Positions 18,526 to 29,313 are shown, counted from the first letter of the stretch. The stretch: DNA of 64,000 nucleotides from Pseudoalteromonas tunicata (GCF_002310815.1 NZ_CP011032.1:846001-910000), one strand, 5' to 3'. Numbers and translations are program-made. The notes: generated by a model not told the origin, from the sequence alone.

Positions 18526-19335
18526 TTAGAGACTTTTTTGTTGGGTTCTTTGCTGTGTTTCTAAATTAAGCGCTGTCAGTGCTTGACCCCAAACACAACC
18601 AGTATCAATCGCTTGAAATTGATTAGAGTTGGTTTTGCCCTCTAGTGCTGCCCAATGGCCAAAAATGACGGTTAAATCATTTAAACTAGATGCACGTGGT
18701 AACTCAAACCAAGGAATAAGCGGAGAATCCTGAGCTGGTGAACCTTTGCTACTTAAGTCCATTTTAAAATCAGAGGTAAAATAGCGCATACGGGTAAACG
18801 CATTGATGGTGTAGCAAAATTTTTCTATTTCTGTTTTGGCATCTTGCCATCGAGTAGGGCCATTTTGATACATATTGGCAAGATAGTAGCGGGCATCTTT
18901 ACCTTGGTAAGCTTGCTCTGCGATTTTTGCGGCCTTTAAAGCTTGTGCTAGCGTCCATTCAGGACTTAAGCCTGCGTGGCAAACAAGGCTATTAAATTCG
19001 GGTAAAAACAAAGCTAAAGGCCGTGCTTGCAAATATTCAATGAGCTCATTACGGTCAGGAGCGGTAAAAATATCAGCAAGAAGATCTTTTGGGTTAGGTT
19101 GTTTATTGAGTAAAAATGTACTGATTAAGTGGAGGTCGTGATTACCTAATGTGGTTTTTACACTAGAAGCGTTATCTTTAATAAAACGTAAACATGATAA
19201 AGAATCAGGCCCACGAGCAACAATATCACCCACTAAATAAAGAGTGTCTTGGCTTGGGTTAAATGCAAGTGTTGCCAAGATTGCCTTAAATTCTTTAAAG
19301 CAACCTTGTAAATCGCCAATAACGTACTGAGCCAT
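18526..19335 (-). CDS. apaH: Symmetrical diadenosine tetraphosphatase ApaH
   Basis: ApaH hydrolyses Ap4A to two ADP and also removes NpnN caps from RNA. The 269-residue product has the metallophosphatase motifs in order: GDLQGC, LVGDIVARGPDS, LGNHDLHL, then VCHAGLSPEW and FGHWAALEG. It ends the conserved operon lptD-surA-pdxA-rsmA-apaG-apaH. Its ATG overlaps the apaG stop by one base (TAATG), so translation is coupled. Confidence 0.95.
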   Translation of the reverse strand: MAQYVIGDLQGCFKEFKAILATLAFNPSQDTLYLVGDIVARGPDSLSCLRFIKDNASSVKTTLGNHDLHLISTFLLNKQPNPKDLLADIFTAPDRNELIEYLQARPLALFLPEFNSLVCHAGLSPEWTLAQALKAAKIAEQAYQGKDARYYLANMYQNGPTRWQDAKTEIEKFCYTINAFTRMRYFTSDFKMDLSSKGSPAQDSPLIPWFELPRASSLNDLTVIFGHWAALEGKTNSNQFQAIDTGCVWGQALTALNLETQQRTQQKSL

Positions 19336-19724
19336 TAATGAACGAGGTTTGGAGTACTTAAACGAAACACAGGGATAGGTGCGTTGAATTCAGTACCAAA
19401 CTCATTACGCATACAATAATGACCTTGCATGGTGCCAAGTGGTGTATCGAGTACTGCGCCGCTGCTGTAGGTATAGCTTTCACCTGGTGCAATATTTGGC
19501 TGTTCGCCAATTACACCTTCGCCTTCAACTTCGGTTTCTTTGCCATCTGCATCAGTAATTAACCAATAACGGCTTAGTAGTTTTGCACTACAAAGGCTGT
19601 GGTTTCTTATCGTGATAGTATAAGCAAATACAAACTTATTTCTGTCTGGTTCCGATTGGCCTTCAATGTAGAACGTTTCTACCTGAACTTTAATCGGAGA
19701 GCCTAAATTACTGCTTGTTGTCAT
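19335..19724 (-). CDS. apaG: ApaG protein (Co2+/Mg2+ efflux-associated)
   Basis: This 129-residue single-domain protein has an immunoglobulin-like beta fold with the ApaG signature [28 protein letters not shown]-like [19 protein letters not shown] and GTMQGHY. Biochemical function is not settled; the fold resembles F-box-associated domains. The start overlaps the end of rsmA by 17 bases, and the stop touches the apaH start. Confidence 0.95.
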   Translation of the reverse strand: MTTSSNLGSPIKVQVETFYIEGQSEPDRNKFVFAYTITIRNHSLCSAKLLSRYWLITDADGKETEVEGEGVIGEQPNIAPGESYTYSSGAVLDTPLGTMQGHYCMRNEFGTEFNAPIPVFRLSTPNLVH

Positions 19725-20514
19725 ATAACCAGTTTGCTATGTCAATGTATTGATCTAACGAAAGATTTTCAGCTCGAGCTTTGCTATCTAACCCAAGCTC
19801 AATCATATCATCAGTGGTGAGTAGGTTCGATAAGCTATTGCGAATTGTTTTACGGCGTTGATTAAACGCTTCTAAACAGACGGTATTGAGAATTTTTGTG
19901 CACTTAGCACGTAATTGCTCAGGTTTTTTTGGAATTAAGCGTACAACAGCTGAATCAACTTTTGGTGCAGGTTTAAAGCACTCTGGTGGTACTTCAATCA
20001 CTGGAATGGCATGGCAATAATACTGCGTCATGACACTTAAGCGACCGTAAGCTTTACAATCTGGGCTGGCAACCATACGTTTTACAACTTCTTTTTGCAG
20101 CATAAAATGCATGTGTTCAATATGCTCTGCATAATCAAAAAGATGAAATAATAATGGTGTTGAAATGTTGTAAGGTAAGTTACCAAACACTTTTAGTTTT
20201 TTGTTTTCTTCAACTAAGGTTGAAAAATCAAAACGCATAGCATCACCTTGATGAACTGTTAATTTTGGTCCTAAAAATGGGTGATGGATTAAACGCTCAA
20301 CTAAATCTTTGTCAAGTTCAACAACGGTTAAATGACCTGCAATATCAGTAACAGGTTCGGTGATTGCACCTAAACCAGGCCCGATCTCTACTAAACAGTC
20401 TTCTGGTTTAGGATCAATCGCGGTAACAATTTTATCGATGATCATGGCATCGTTTAAAAAGTTTTGTCCAAAACGTTTTTTGGCTCTGTGGCCTAAATGT
20501 ACTTTATCTGTCAT
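19708..20514 (-). CDS. rsmA: 16S rRNA dimethyladenosine transferase RsmA (KsgA)
   Basis: RsmA dimethylates two adjacent adenines in helix 45 of 16S rRNA with S-adenosylmethionine, a late checkpoint of small-subunit assembly. The 268-residue protein shows KKRFGQNFL, the SAM-binding loop [10 protein letters not shown], the acidic ribose-binding position in VELDKD, and motif [10 protein letters not shown] that receives the target adenine. Its start overlaps the pdxA stop by one base. Length and gene order are standard for gammaproteobacteria. Confidence 0.97.
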   Translation of the reverse strand: MTDKVHLGHRAKKRFGQNFLNDAMIIDKIVTAIDPKPEDCLVEIGPGLGAITEPVTDIAGHLTVVELDKDLVERLIHHPFLGPKLTVHQGDAMRFDFSTLVEENKKLKVFGNLPYNISTPLLFHLFDYAEHIEHMHFMLQKEVVKRMVASPDCKAYGRLSVMTQYYCHAIPVIEVPPECFKPAPKVDSAVVRLIPKKPEQLRAKCTKILNTVCLEAFNQRRKTIRNSLSNLLTTDDMIELGLDSKARAENLSLDQYIDIANWLYDNKQ

Positions 20515-21503
20515 TAATTCTGCGCTTTTTTTGTCGCTAAGTGGATGGCTTCTTTGATTGCTAGCTCAAAGCTGCCTACATCGGCGGTGCCTTTACCCGC
20601 TAAATCGAGAGCGGTGCCGTGATCAACCGATGTGCGTATAAATGGTAAGCCTAGAGTAATATTGACCGAGTTACCAAAACCTTTGTATTTTAACACAGGT
20701 AATCCCTGATCGTGATACATAGCGAGCACTGCATCGGCATTATTTAGGTATTTGTCTTGGAAGAGCGTATCGGCAGGCAGTGGACCAATTAAATCCATGC
20801 CTTCACTAATTAACTCTTCCATCGTCGGAATTATGGTAGTGAGCTCTTCAGTCCCTAAATGGCCATTTTCACCAGCATGGGGGTTGAGTCCACAGACAAA
20901 GATGCGCGGATTACTAATCGCAAATTTTTCTTGTAAGTCGTGATGCAGTATTTCAGTTACTTTACGTAATCGCTGTGGCGTAATTGCCTTAGAAACATAA
21001 GCAAGAGGGATATGCGTAGTGACAAGTGCTACGCGTAATCCTTCGGTTGCAAGCATCATTACAACATCAGGCGTATTTGATTGCTGTGCAAAATATTCAG
21101 TATGCCCACTAAATGAAATGCCTGCTTGGTTAATAATGCCTTTATGAACCGGTCCGGTGACAATAGCGGCAAACACCCCTAGCATGTTTTGCTCACAGGC
21201 TATGCGTAATGTTTCGAGCACATAAGCACCGTTCGCTTCATCGAGTGTGCCTGCAATTGCAGGAGTTGCCATGTCCACTTGGTGAATATAAAGCGTACCT
21301 GCTTGTTGGCAAGTGATGGCTTCATCTGGATTGAACGGCAAAAGAGTGAGCGGCAAATTAAGTTGTGCAGCGCGCTGTTGCAGTAGGTTGCCATCAGCGA
21401 TGGCAACCAGCTGCGCAGGCCATTGGCGCTGCGCAAGTGTAATGAGTAAATCAGGACCTATGCCTGCAGGTTCACCTGGGGTAATTGCGATTCTAAGCGT
21501 CAT
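20514..21503 (-). CDS. pdxA: 4-hydroxythreonine-4-phosphate dehydrogenase PdxA
   Basis: PdxA oxidises 4-phosphohydroxy-L-threonine in the DXP-dependent pyridoxal phosphate pathway. The 329-residue protein has the N-terminal [13 protein letters not shown] and the three metal-binding His motifs: [16 protein letters not shown] and AMYHDQGLP. It follows surA after two bases and is coupled to rsmA, as in E. coli. Confidence 0.97.
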   Translation of the reverse strand: MTLRIAITPGEPAGIGPDLLITLAQRQWPAQLVAIADGNLLQQRAAQLNLPLTLLPFNPDEAITCQQAGTLYIHQVDMATPAIAGTLDEANGAYVLETLRIACEQNMLGVFAAIVTGPVHKGIINQAGISFSGHTEYFAQQSNTPDVVMMLATEGLRVALVTTHIPLAYVSKAITPQRLRKVTEILHHDLQEKFAISNPRIFVCGLNPHAGENGHLGTEELTTIIPTMEELISEGMDLIGPLPADTLFQDKYLNNADAVLAMYHDQGLPVLKYKGFGNSVNITLGLPFIRTSVDHGTALDLAGKGTADVGSFELAIKEAIHLATKKAQN

Positions 21504-21505
21504 AT

Positions 21506-22798
21506 TTACTCATCAACCAAAATTTCTATGTGTGCTTGTTCGCGCATTTCACGCTGCCAAGCAAAGCTTTCTTCTTTAAATTTACGATTAAATAGCATTT
21601 GTTGTGCACGGTTTCGCTTAGCAAGTTCTGTTTTATCTGCTATTCGTTTATCAAGCAGTTGCACTATATGCCAACCATAATTTGAGCGAAATGGTTCACT
21701 TAATTGATCTTTTTCAAGTGATAACAGGGTATCTCTAAATGCAGGTACATAAGTGCTTGGATCTGTCCAATCGTACTCACCACCTTTTAAAGCAGAACCC
21801 TGATCTTCAGAATATTCTTTGGCTAGAGTGGCAAAGTCGGCTTTACCTTCTTTTAAGTCTTTAACAAAACCAGCAAGCATGCTGCGCGCTTTCTCTTCAC
21901 TTAAAATAATTGATGGTTGAATTAAAATATGACGTGAACGCACTTCTACGGTTTCAACTACTTGACGGCCGCGAATATCTTGCACTTTAATAATATGAAA
22001 ACCAGCACCCGAGCGAAGTGGGCCAACGATTTCGCCAGCTTTTTTACCTTTAACAGCCTCGGCAAATAGAGTTGGCATTTCGTTGATGCTCATCCAACCT
22101 AGTTGACCACCTTCTAATGCTTTTGAACCACCTGATGAAGCGATGGCAATACGTTTAAACTCACTGCCTTCATTTAACAGTTTAATCACTTTTTCGGCAC
22201 GTACTTTTGCATCTTCAATTTCTTGTGCGTTTCCATCAGCAGGTAGGTCAATCAAAATATGGCCAATATCGTATTCTTCATTGGTTTGACCTTGCTGCTC
22301 TAAAATGGTCAATAAGTTTTCAATTTCTTGTAAGCTGATATAAATACGGCGTTCTACATTTGAGCGCAATACTTGTTGTGTGGTCATTTCAACACGCATT
22401 TCTTCACGATATGCTTGATAGCTTTCGCCTGATGATTCAATTGTTTTACGCAAATCAGCTAATGTGCCGCCTTGCTCTTTGGCCATCATCATTAACGTTT
22501 GATCAAGCTGTGCATCTGAGATTTGCAAACCCATACGCTCAGACATTTGCATTAAAAGCTCTTGATTAATTAAGCGCTCAATTGCTTGTAAGCGCAGTGC
22601 GTCATCGGTTGGAAGTGATTGACCATCAGTGAGCGCTCGGCTTTTTACGCGATTAATAATGGTATCGATTTCACTTTGCAGCACCACGCCTTCATTGACG
22701 GTTGCGACAACTTTATCAATTTGAACTTCTTTGGCTACAGCCGGTAGGTTAAGACCTAAGGTACAAAGTACGGTGAATACTAATGTTTTTAACTTCAT
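21506..22798 (-). CDS. surA: Periplasmic chaperone/prolyl isomerase SurA
   Basis: SurA escorts outer-membrane proteins, including LptD, through the periplasm. The 430-residue product has a signal peptide cut near PAVAKE, the N-terminal chaperone helices, two parvulin domains (about 170-275 and 285-385, marked by GGQLGWM and GGEYDW), and a C-terminal helix that completes the chaperone module. It lies directly downstream of lptD, 17 bases after its stop, and has a weak ribosome-binding site. Confidence 0.96.
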   Translation of the reverse strand: MKLKTLVFTVLCTLGLNLPAVAKEVQIDKVVATVNEGVVLQSEIDTIINRVKSRALTDGQSLPTDDALRLQAIERLINQELLMQMSERMGLQISDAQLDQTLMMMAKEQGGTLADLRKTIESSGESYQAYREEMRVEMTTQQVLRSNVERRIYISLQEIENLLTILEQQGQTNEEYDIGHILIDLPADGNAQEIEDAKVRAEKVIKLLNEGSEFKRIAIASSGGSKALEGGQLGWMSINEMPTLFAEAVKGKKAGEIVGPLRSGAGFHIIKVQDIRGRQVVETVEVRSRHILIQPSIILSEEKARSMLAGFVKDLKEGKADFATLAKEYSEDQGSALKGGEYDWTDPSTYVPAFRDTLLSLEKDQLSEPFRSNYGWHIVQLLDKRIADKTELAKRNRAQQMLFNRKFKEESFAWQREMREQAHIEILVDE

Positions 22799-22815
22799 TG
22801 TTGTTAATTCTTGCT

Positions 22816-25092
22816 TTAGTTATTGAGGAAATATGGGCGGCGGTAATTAAAGATACCTTGCTGTAAGAGCTTTTGAGCATCATAACTGCTTTTTCCACCG
22901 AGTCCTTTAAATACGAAATTAAACCGAATTCCTGAATCAAATACGGCACCATCTTGATCTATCCCAGTAATAGACTGATTTAAATCTGTTTCAATTTGTC
23001 TATGACCGGTTACTTGAAATGCCCAACAACAGGATTGGTATTGCAAACCGGTGAGTAATTCTACGCTACGACCTGTTTCTAAATCGCGATGAAAACTAGC
23101 GATAAAATGCCAGTTTTGGTTTATTGGCATACTGGTAAACAAACCCATTTGCTCAATTCTATTGCCAGAAACATCATTTGAAAAGCGATGATTCACTTGC
23201 ACAAGTTGCTTGTCATCTCCTTTGTAATCTAAGGTGATATGCGATTGAATAATTTGTTTGCCTTCGTTGTCGTATTGCACGCCTGTTGATAAATACCAAC
23301 GGCGATGCCAATGTAACATGGCTTCAGCTGCAAAAAGAGCATTATATGTGCTTTGCGTACTTAAGGTTGCCGCACTCGCAGTTAATTTTTGCTCAGATGG
23401 CTTTGCCTCATCCGAAAGGTAAAATATCTGACCCACGCTGAGGTTAAATAGTTCCTCATTTTGCTGACTAAAAACCCGTGTTGTAGCACCTAGGGTAAAT
23501 TGATTGGCACTGGCGATACGGTCAACACTTGAATAACGTTGGTCGCGAAACAGGCCAAAAAAATCGTCTTGTAACTTGGTGGTATCGTACAGGCCAATAT
23601 TATCTTGTGCTTTATTTGGCACGTAGAGGTACTGTAATTGTGGTGTTAAGGTTTGCAGGCCATTTTCAACCAACCAATCGGTTTCACGTTCAAAATTAAT
23701 TTGGCTGTATAAACGAAGTTTAGGCAAGGTACGACTAACACTTTCTTCAAATGAAGTATCGGTAAAATCACCTTTTTGCTGATAGTTAGTTTGTAACAAA
23801 CTCAACTCAGACAAAAACGACCAAGCATAATCCTGAAAAAGATATTGTGCTTTAGGTTCGATGTGAAGTCGTGTTGCTTCATTTAGGGCGAGTTCAGTAT
23901 TTTTAAAATGACTCAGCTCACCATTAAGCGTTAAATTTAGCCCTTGCCAAACAAAAGGATTGGTTTGGGAAAAGCTAATTTGCGGATAAGCAGAGTAGGA
24001 GCTTAAGTGATCACCTAATACTTCAAAGTTTTGCACTTTAATATCAGTTTGCCAACGCTCACCCATGTAAGAGAGTAAACCGGTTCGATAGAGTTGGGTA
24101 TCGGTTTTATTGGCGTAATCTGAGCCTAAATCTGTAAGGTAGTTATCATCACTAATATTAGTGACATCAATCGAAGCCCGCCATTGCTCGTTTAGCTGTG
24201 AGCTTTGTTGCCAATGAAATAAATAACGTTCGTCTAAAAGTGGCTCGGAATCATCTTTGTTTAGGTATTCAAGCGCAACTAAACCGTGATGTTGCTCAGT
24301 TAAATAACGAAATTCCGTTTGTAATTGCAGCCCGATGTTAGACATATAACGAGGGGTGATCGTGGCGTCGTAATTGGGTGCAATATTCCAATAATATGGG
24401 GTTTTTGTTTCAAGACCAAAGCGATCGGAACTGCCGATACTCGGTGCTAAGAACCCTGATTTTCGCTGGTCATTAATTGGATAGGTAAAATAAGGTAAAT
24501 ATAAAATCGGTGTATCATAAATTTTTAAAACCGCATCATAGGTCTCACCCCAGCCTTCTTCTTGTGAAAGGCGAATGCGAGAGGCTGAAATTGACCACGT
24601 TTCGTTTTCTGCAGGGCAGGTCGTATAGCTGGCATTAAATAAATTTAGTTCGCTACTGCCAATTGATAGCTTTTCGGCTTTACCCCGGCCTTGCTGCTGA
24701 GTGAGCTGATACTGCGCACCGAGTAAGTTAAGGTCGTTATTGGTTAAATTCGCATTGAGCCCTGAGCTTGAAATAATCGATTGCTGATCTTGAAATACAA
24801 TTGGGCCACGAGCATCAAGTAAACCTTGAACTTGATCAATCAACGCCGATTGTGCCAAAAGGGTCATGCTGGGTGAATTTATTTGTACGTCACCAGTAAA
24901 TTCAGCACTTTGCACACCTAAAACTTCTACGTGGTCAGCTTGGATATCCATGGTATTTGCGGCTAAACCATTGAGCGGTTGCCAAACTGGGGTCGAAAGT
25001 GAAGCTTTACATAAAGCAGGTGTAGCTTCAGCATTGGCTGTTGTTGTGTGGCAAAGGCCTGGAAACAACAATAAGCCCCAAAGTTTGTTCAT
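22816..25092 (-). CDS. lptD: LPS-assembly outer-membrane protein LptD
   Basis: LptD with LptE inserts lipopolysaccharide into the outer leaflet. The 758-residue protein has a signal peptide, a periplasmic OstA/jellyroll domain (MDIQADHVEVLG, FTGDVQI) and a large C-terminal barrel (LPYFTYPINDQRKSGFLAPS is a family signature). The disulfide system is kept: N-terminal Cys in ALCKASL, a second in TTCPAENE and the adjacent CC pair in YQSCCWAF, which form the cross-links needed for activity in E. coli. AAGGTTA precedes ATG 25092. It heads the operon and is divergent from amgK. Confidence 0.96.
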   Translation of the reverse strand: MNKLWGLLLFPGLCHTTTANAEATPALCKASLSTPVWQPLNGLAANTMDIQADHVEVLGVQSAEFTGDVQINSPSMTLLAQSALIDQVQGLLDARGPIVFQDQQSIISSSGLNANLTNNDLNLLGAQYQLTQQQGRGKAEKLSIGSSELNLFNASYTTCPAENETWSISASRIRLSQEEGWGETYDAVLKIYDTPILYLPYFTYPINDQRKSGFLAPSIGSSDRFGLETKTPYYWNIAPNYDATITPRYMSNIGLQLQTEFRYLTEQHHGLVALEYLNKDDSEPLLDERYLFHWQQSSQLNEQWRASIDVTNISDDNYLTDLGSDYANKTDTQLYRTGLLSYMGERWQTDIKVQNFEVLGDHLSSYSAYPQISFSQTNPFVWQGLNLTLNGELSHFKNTELALNEATRLHIEPKAQYLFQDYAWSFLSELSLLQTNYQQKGDFTDTSFEESVSRTLPKLRLYSQINFERETDWLVENGLQTLTPQLQYLYVPNKAQDNIGLYDTTKLQDDFFGLFRDQRYSSVDRIASANQFTLGATTRVFSQQNEELFNLSVGQIFYLSDEAKPSEQKLTASAATLSTQSTYNALFAAEAMLHWHRRWYLSTGVQYDNEGKQIIQSHITLDYKGDDKQLVQVNHRFSNDVSGNRIEQMGLFTSMPINQNWHFIASFHRDLETGRSVELLTGLQYQSCCWAFQVTGHRQIETDLNQSITGIDQDGAVFDSGIRFNFVFKGLGGKSSYDAQKLLQQGIFNYRRPYFLNN

Positions 25093-25207
25093 TTATTAAC
25101 CTTAATGCTCAGGTGGTTAGGAGAAGGGCTGTATAATAAAACAATTTTAAATATTTCTCTAATGAATGAAATTGTTATGATAGTAAAAAAATGTAATTTT
25201 GTGACCT

Positions 25208-26197
25208 ATGACTGAAAGAGAAATCCATTTAAATGCGTTTTTAAGCCAGCAAAATTTCCTTGCTGATAGCCAACTTGTTGTTATCACGGGTGATGCAAGC
25301 TTTCGAAAATATTATCGCATCACGACAGCTGGACAGAGTTTCATTGTGATGGACTCGAATCCTGATGTGGTTAATAACCACCCTTTTATTGCTTACAATA
25401 GGTTGTTTAGTACTCAAGGTTTACGGTTACCTAATATTCTTGCATCAGATGAGCAGTACGGTTTCTTCTTATTAGAAGATTTGGGTTCAGTTCATCTAGC
25501 TGATTTATTAGCATCGAATCAAAAAATTAATTATTACCAACAACTAATTGATTTATTGCCTCTTATTGCTAAAACGCCGGCAGATGTAACAATGCGCAAA
25601 TACGACGGCGAGTTTGTTGCTTTTGAACTTAATATTTTTAAAGAGTGGTTAGTTGAGGGCGTATTAAAACGCCGTTTTAGCAATGATGAAGATGCATTGT
25701 GGCAATCTGTCGTATCCCTTTTAACGGATAATTTGTTAAATCAACCGCAAGTGACAGTGCACCGTGATTACCATAGCCGTAATTTAATGTATTACCAAAA
25801 CCAATGGGTGGTAATTGATTATCAAGATGCCGTCACTGGGCCTGTGAGCTACGATTTAGTCTCGCTACTGCGAGATTGTTATCATCAACTTACTGCCGAT
25901 GAATTTAGCCAATTATTCGATTATGGCTTTAAGGTATTACAGGATTTTGGATTATTACCCAATGTCAGTCCTGCGCAATTTCGCCGTTGGTTTGATTTAG
26001 TTGGCGTGCAGCGTCATTTAAAAGCAGCGGGGATTTTTTGTCGATTATTACTACGCGATCACAAAGCAGGTTATGTGCCTGCGATTTTACCCACTTTAGA
26101 ATATGTGGTCGCGGTAGCAAAAGATTACCCCGAACTTGATGCATTACAACACTGGCTGAGCCAAACGCTTATGCCGAGTTTAATTGAGGTATTATGA
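25208..26197 (+). CDS. amgK: N-acetylmuramate/N-acetylglucosamine kinase AmgK
   Basis: AmgK phosphorylates MurNAc (and GlcNAc) at the anomeric carbon in the cell-wall recycling shortcut that leads directly to UDP-MurNAc. The 329-residue protein has the aminoglycoside-phosphotransferase fold: GDASFRKYYRI near the start, catalytic loop VHRDYHSRNLMY and metal-binding VIDYQDAVTGP. The last four bases overlap the start of murU (ATGA), the AmgK-MurU pair known from Pseudomonas and relatives. Confidence 0.93.
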   Translation: MTEREIHLNAFLSQQNFLADSQLVVITGDASFRKYYRITTAGQSFIVMDSNPDVVNNHPFIAYNRLFSTQGLRLPNILASDEQYGFFLLEDLGSVHLADLLASNQKINYYQQLIDLLPLIAKTPADVTMRKYDGEFVAFELNIFKEWLVEGVLKRRFSNDEDALWQSVVSLLTDNLLNQPQVTVHRDYHSRNLMYYQNQWVVIDYQDAVTGPVSYDLVSLLRDCYHQLTADEFSQLFDYGFKVLQDFGLLPNVSPAQFRRWFDLVGVQRHLKAAGIFCRLLLRDHKAGYVPAILPTLEYVVAVAKDYPELDALQHWLSQTLMPSLIEVL

Positions 26198-26874
26198 AAG
26201 CAATGATTTTGGCCGCAGGGCGTGGAAAACGCATGATGCCTTTAACTGCCGAACAACCAAAACCGATGTTAACTGTGCAAGAAAAACCATTAATTGTTTA
26301 TCATTTAGAGCGTTTACGTGCGGCAGGTATTACTGAGGTAATAATAAACCTTGCGTGGTGCGGTGAAAAAATTCAGCACTATTGTGGTGATGGCAGTCAG
26401 TGGGGTTTAACAATTCATTATTCACAAGAGGTGGCTGAGGGTCTTGAAACCGCTGGGGGTATTATTCAAGCCTTACCTTTACTTGGTGATGCCCCTTTTT
26501 TGGTGATTAATGGCGATATATTCACCGATTATGATGTCAGTAGTTTAACTCAGTTACAGCTCGATGACGGCCACGCACATTTAGTTTTAGTCGAAAACCC
26601 ATCGCATCATCCACAAGGTGATTTTGCCTTTGCGCAAGGTCATTTGGTTGCCAATAGTGAGCCTCGTTTCACCTTTGCTGGAATTGCGTTGTACCATCCT
26701 ACTTTTTTTGCCGGCTTACCTGTAGATTTTCGCCCTTTAGCGCCATTACTTAGGGCTAAAATGGCCGAGCACAAAGTACATGGCGAACGGTATTTAGGAG
26801 TGTGGGTTGATGTGGGCACACCAGAACGGCTAGCCGAACTTAATATAATACAAGGACAACGTAATGTGGGGTAA
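26194..26874 (+). CDS. murU: N-acetylmuramate 1-phosphate uridylyltransferase MurU
   Basis: MurU joins UTP and MurNAc-1-phosphate to UDP-MurNAc, bypassing de novo synthesis and so the fosfomycin target MurA. The 226-residue nucleotidyltransferase has MKAMILAAGRGKRMMPLT with the nucleotide-binding LAAGRGKR, the KPM lysine, and the metal Asp in VINGDIFTD. The start overlaps amgK by four bases and the end overlaps djlA by eleven, so the three genes form one operon. Confidence 0.94.
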   Translation: MKAMILAAGRGKRMMPLTAEQPKPMLTVQEKPLIVYHLERLRAAGITEVIINLAWCGEKIQHYCGDGSQWGLTIHYSQEVAEGLETAGGIIQALPLLGDAPFLVINGDIFTDYDVSSLTQLQLDDGHAHLVLVENPSHHPQGDFAFAQGHLVANSEPRFTFAGIALYHPTFFAGLPVDFRPLAPLLRAKMAEHKVHGERYLGVWVDVGTPERLAELNIIQGQRNVG

Positions 26875-27706
26875 GGTACTTGGCACTATTTTTGGCTTTT
26901 TGTTTGGCCGTTGGCTTGGGGCTATTTTAGGTTTTTATCTCGGCCATATGTTTGACCGTTCGATAAAACAAAATTTTGATAAAGTGGGGGGCTTTCAATC
27001 GCTGTTTAAAGGCGAAGAAGTGAGTGAACGCCAAGCGTTATTTTTTTATACCTGTTTTTCGGTAATGGGCCACATAGCTAAATCGAATGGTCGAGTGAGT
27101 GAAATTCATATCAAAGCCGCAGGTGTTTTTATGGATGAAATGCAACTGCAAGGCGAAAGTCGTCAAGAAGCGCAAGATGCATTTCGAGCTGGTAAAAGTA
27201 ATGATTTTGCCTATAAAGAAACACTTGATGAATTTAAGCAGCGCTTTCGTGGTCGGTTTGATTTGTTGCAGTTATTTCTAGAAATTCAAATTCAAATGGC
27301 TTTTTGTGATGGCGTATTATCTGATAACGAAAAAGCGTTATTGCAGCAAGCAGCTAAAACCTTAGGGTTTTCAAGTAGTCATTTTGCATTTATTTTAAAA
27401 CGTTATCAGGCTGAATTTAAGTTTAATCAACAGCGTCAGCAATTTCATGGCAAGTATAATAATCAGCAGCGTCAAACGAGCAATGCTCAATCAGCAATGG
27501 ATCGCGAGCAAGCGCTTGCGGTGCTTGGTGTGAGCCAAGATGCGAATGCAGCTGAAATCAAAAAAGCATATCGTAAATTGATGGGACAACATCACCCTGA
27601 TAAATTAGTATCACAAGGGTTACCGCAACATTTAATGGAAGTAGCGAAACGAAAAAGCCAAGATATTCAAGCTGCTTATGAGTATTTGAAAAAAAATCCT
27701 GCTTAG
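26864..27706 (+). CDS. djlA: Membrane-anchored DnaJ-like co-chaperone DjlA
   Basis: The protein has 280 residues. It begins with a Gly-rich membrane helix (LGTIFGFLFGRWLGAILGFYLGHMF), then a TerB-type helical domain (about 60-190), and ends with a J domain (about 212-280) containing the HPD tripeptide in QHHPDKL that stimulates DnaK. The middle linker is Gln-rich. DjlA acts at the inner membrane with DnaK in envelope-stress signalling. The ATG lies inside the murU 3' end. Confidence 0.95.
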   Translation: MWGKVLGTIFGFLFGRWLGAILGFYLGHMFDRSIKQNFDKVGGFQSLFKGEEVSERQALFFYTCFSVMGHIAKSNGRVSEIHIKAAGVFMDEMQLQGESRQEAQDAFRAGKSNDFAYKETLDEFKQRFRGRFDLLQLFLEIQIQMAFCDGVLSDNEKALLQQAAKTLGFSSSHFAFILKRYQAEFKFNQQRQQFHGKYNNQQRQTSNAQSAMDREQALAVLGVSQDANAAEIKKAYRKLMGQHHPDKLVSQGLPQHLMEVAKRKSQDIQAAYEYLKKNPA

Positions 27707-27717
27707 TTTTTGTGAAA

Positions 27718-28551
27718 CTACAAGCCTGATTTAGTTAAAAAGCCATAAATTTCTTTTGTTAAACGAGCCTGTTGTTGCGGGCTTGTTTGACTGTTAAATA
27801 ACTCGCGTTGGCGATAATTTAATTTATGTTCACGCGTTGCTATGATTTTTCGTTGAGACAGTGTCTCTTTTACTAAGCTGCTATCTGCGGTGCTGAAAAT
27901 ATCAAGCACGGGCGGTTTTACCTTGGCGAAATTTTGATTAAGTAATTCATTTTTAGCGCGATCAGGTAAATAGCTACTCAAAAAGATCAGCGCATCCACT
28001 TCTTCTTCGGGGGTTTTTGCAAAATAATCGACTAATAATGTTGAGGTTGCGCCTTGAGCAATTACGATAATAAACCCCGGATGGCCGAGGGCTGTTTGAT
28101 ACACAGCTTTAAAACGGCTCATAAGTTGTAACTGATATGCGTTGAGCGCATCGGAATCAAGTCGCTCAGCGTCAGGAGCATGAAAAAGGGTGTTATCAGC
28201 CTTTATTTCTTGTTGATAAAAAGCGATAGGATCAGGAATGTTCATGGCGTAACTTACCCAACCATATTGATTTAAGGTTTTGCGCAGCGAGTCTAGGCCA
28301 TAATAATTATTTGCAGGTAATTGCCAGTCAGGCATTAAAATGACGATGCCTTTGGCCATAGCAGAAGTACGGTCGCGAAATAAAGTAGCAAATTCAGTTT
28401 CACCGGCAAGCACCATTTTAATTTCATCACCACGGTAATAATGAAATTGGTCTTGTTGGAAAATACTTTCAAGTGAGTCAGGTGCTTTTATCTCTAACGC
28501 CTGTGCAGCAAAAAGATTAAGACTCCAAATTAACAACAATAGGTATCGCAC
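27718..28551 (-). CDS. DUF3530-family exported alpha/beta-hydrolase-like protein
   Basis: The product has 277 residues. I chose GTG 28551 because AGGTGGA lies seven bases upstream and it starts a clean signal peptide (VRYLLLLIWSLNLFAAQA); a TTG at 28575 would add eight residues. The body resembles DUF3530: MAKGIVILMPDW, YGLDSLRKTLNQYGWVSYAM, and GFIIVIAQGATS where the nucleophile elbow GxSxG would be. That elbow has no Ser in the usual place, so hydrolase activity is doubtful. It converges on djlA with 11 bases between stops. Function unknown. Confidence 0.72.
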   Translation of the reverse strand: MRYLLLLIWSLNLFAAQALEIKAPDSLESIFQQDQFHYYRGDEIKMVLAGETEFATLFRDRTSAMAKGIVILMPDWQLPANNYYGLDSLRKTLNQYGWVSYAMNIPDPIAFYQQEIKADNTLFHAPDAERLDSDALNAYQLQLMSRFKAVYQTALGHPGFIIVIAQGATSTLLVDYFAKTPEEEVDALIFLSSYLPDRAKNELLNQNFAKVKPPVLDIFSTADSSLVKETLSQRKIIATREHKLNYRQRELFNSQTSPQQQARLTKEIYGFLTKSGL

Positions 28552-28659
28552 GCTCAATCCACCTTGATGGAACAATGATTCACTATCGGCCTAAAAAACA
28601 AAAAGTTGAGTTTTTTATCTACGTTTAGCTGCGCTAGCAGGTTCAAGAGTTTAGCTGCG

Positions 28660-29313
28660 TTAAAAAGGGCACGGTGCAGTAAACTCTAATGCTTGAGCTG
28701 TTACTGGGTGCGTAATTGCAAGCCACTCGGCATGTAATTGTAAGCGGCTGGCCATTTGAAATGCTTCAGGGTGAGCATAGAGCTTGTCTCCTAAAATAAC
28801 ATGGCCTTGCGATAACATGTGGACCCGAAGTTGATGTGAGCGCCCTGTAATAGGCGTTAACGCAACTCGTGTGGCATGTTCTTCGTAATTGAGCACTTGC
28901 CAATGAGTAAGTGACGGTTTGCCATATTCAAAGTTAACCATTTGTTTTGGACGGTTAGGCCAATCACAAATAAGGGGTAAATCAACAGAACCTGTTTCGG
29001 GCGTTAGTTTGCCAAATACACGAGCAATATAACGCTTTTGTGTTTTTCGGTCTTGAAATTGGCGGCTGACATGGCTGTGGGCAGCTTTGTTAAGTGCTAA
29101 ACAAATAAGCCCAGATGTGGCCATATCGAGGCGATGCACGATTTTTGCGGTTGGAAATACTCGCTGGGCTCGTTTTTCAAGGCAGTCGGCATGTAATGGA
29201 TCTTTGCCCGGCACAGTGAGCAAACCACTTGGTTTATTTAAGATTAAAAGGTCTTCATCTTGATAAATAATTTCAAGATATGGAGACATTGGGGGGGAGT
29301 AGTTTAGTAACAA
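28660..29313 (-). CDS. rluA: 23S rRNA pseudouridine746 / tRNA pseudouridine32 synthase RluA
   Basis: RluA isomerises U746 of 23S rRNA and U32 of some tRNAs. The 217-residue protein has the catalytic motif HRLDMATSGL and CDWPNRPKQ, KPITGRSHQLRVHM and GDKLYAHPEA, close to E. coli RluA (219). I chose TTG 29313: the E. coli protein begins with a matching NYNPP segment (NYSPP here), and AGAGG lies six bases before the TTG. ATG 29289 would cut this conserved start. The ribosome-binding site is partly inside the hairpin 29314-29340. It follows rapA by 42 bases. Confidence 0.92.
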   Translation of the reverse strand: MLLNYSPPMSPYLEIIYQDEDLLILNKPSGLLTVPGKDPLHADCLEKRAQRVFPTAKIVHRLDMATSGLICLALNKAAHSHVSRQFQDRKTQKRYIARVFGKLTPETGSVDLPLICDWPNRPKQMVNFEYGKPSLTHWQVLNYEEHATRVALTPITGRSHQLRVHMLSQGHVILGDKLYAHPEAFQMASRLQLHAEWLAITHPVTAQALEFTAPCPF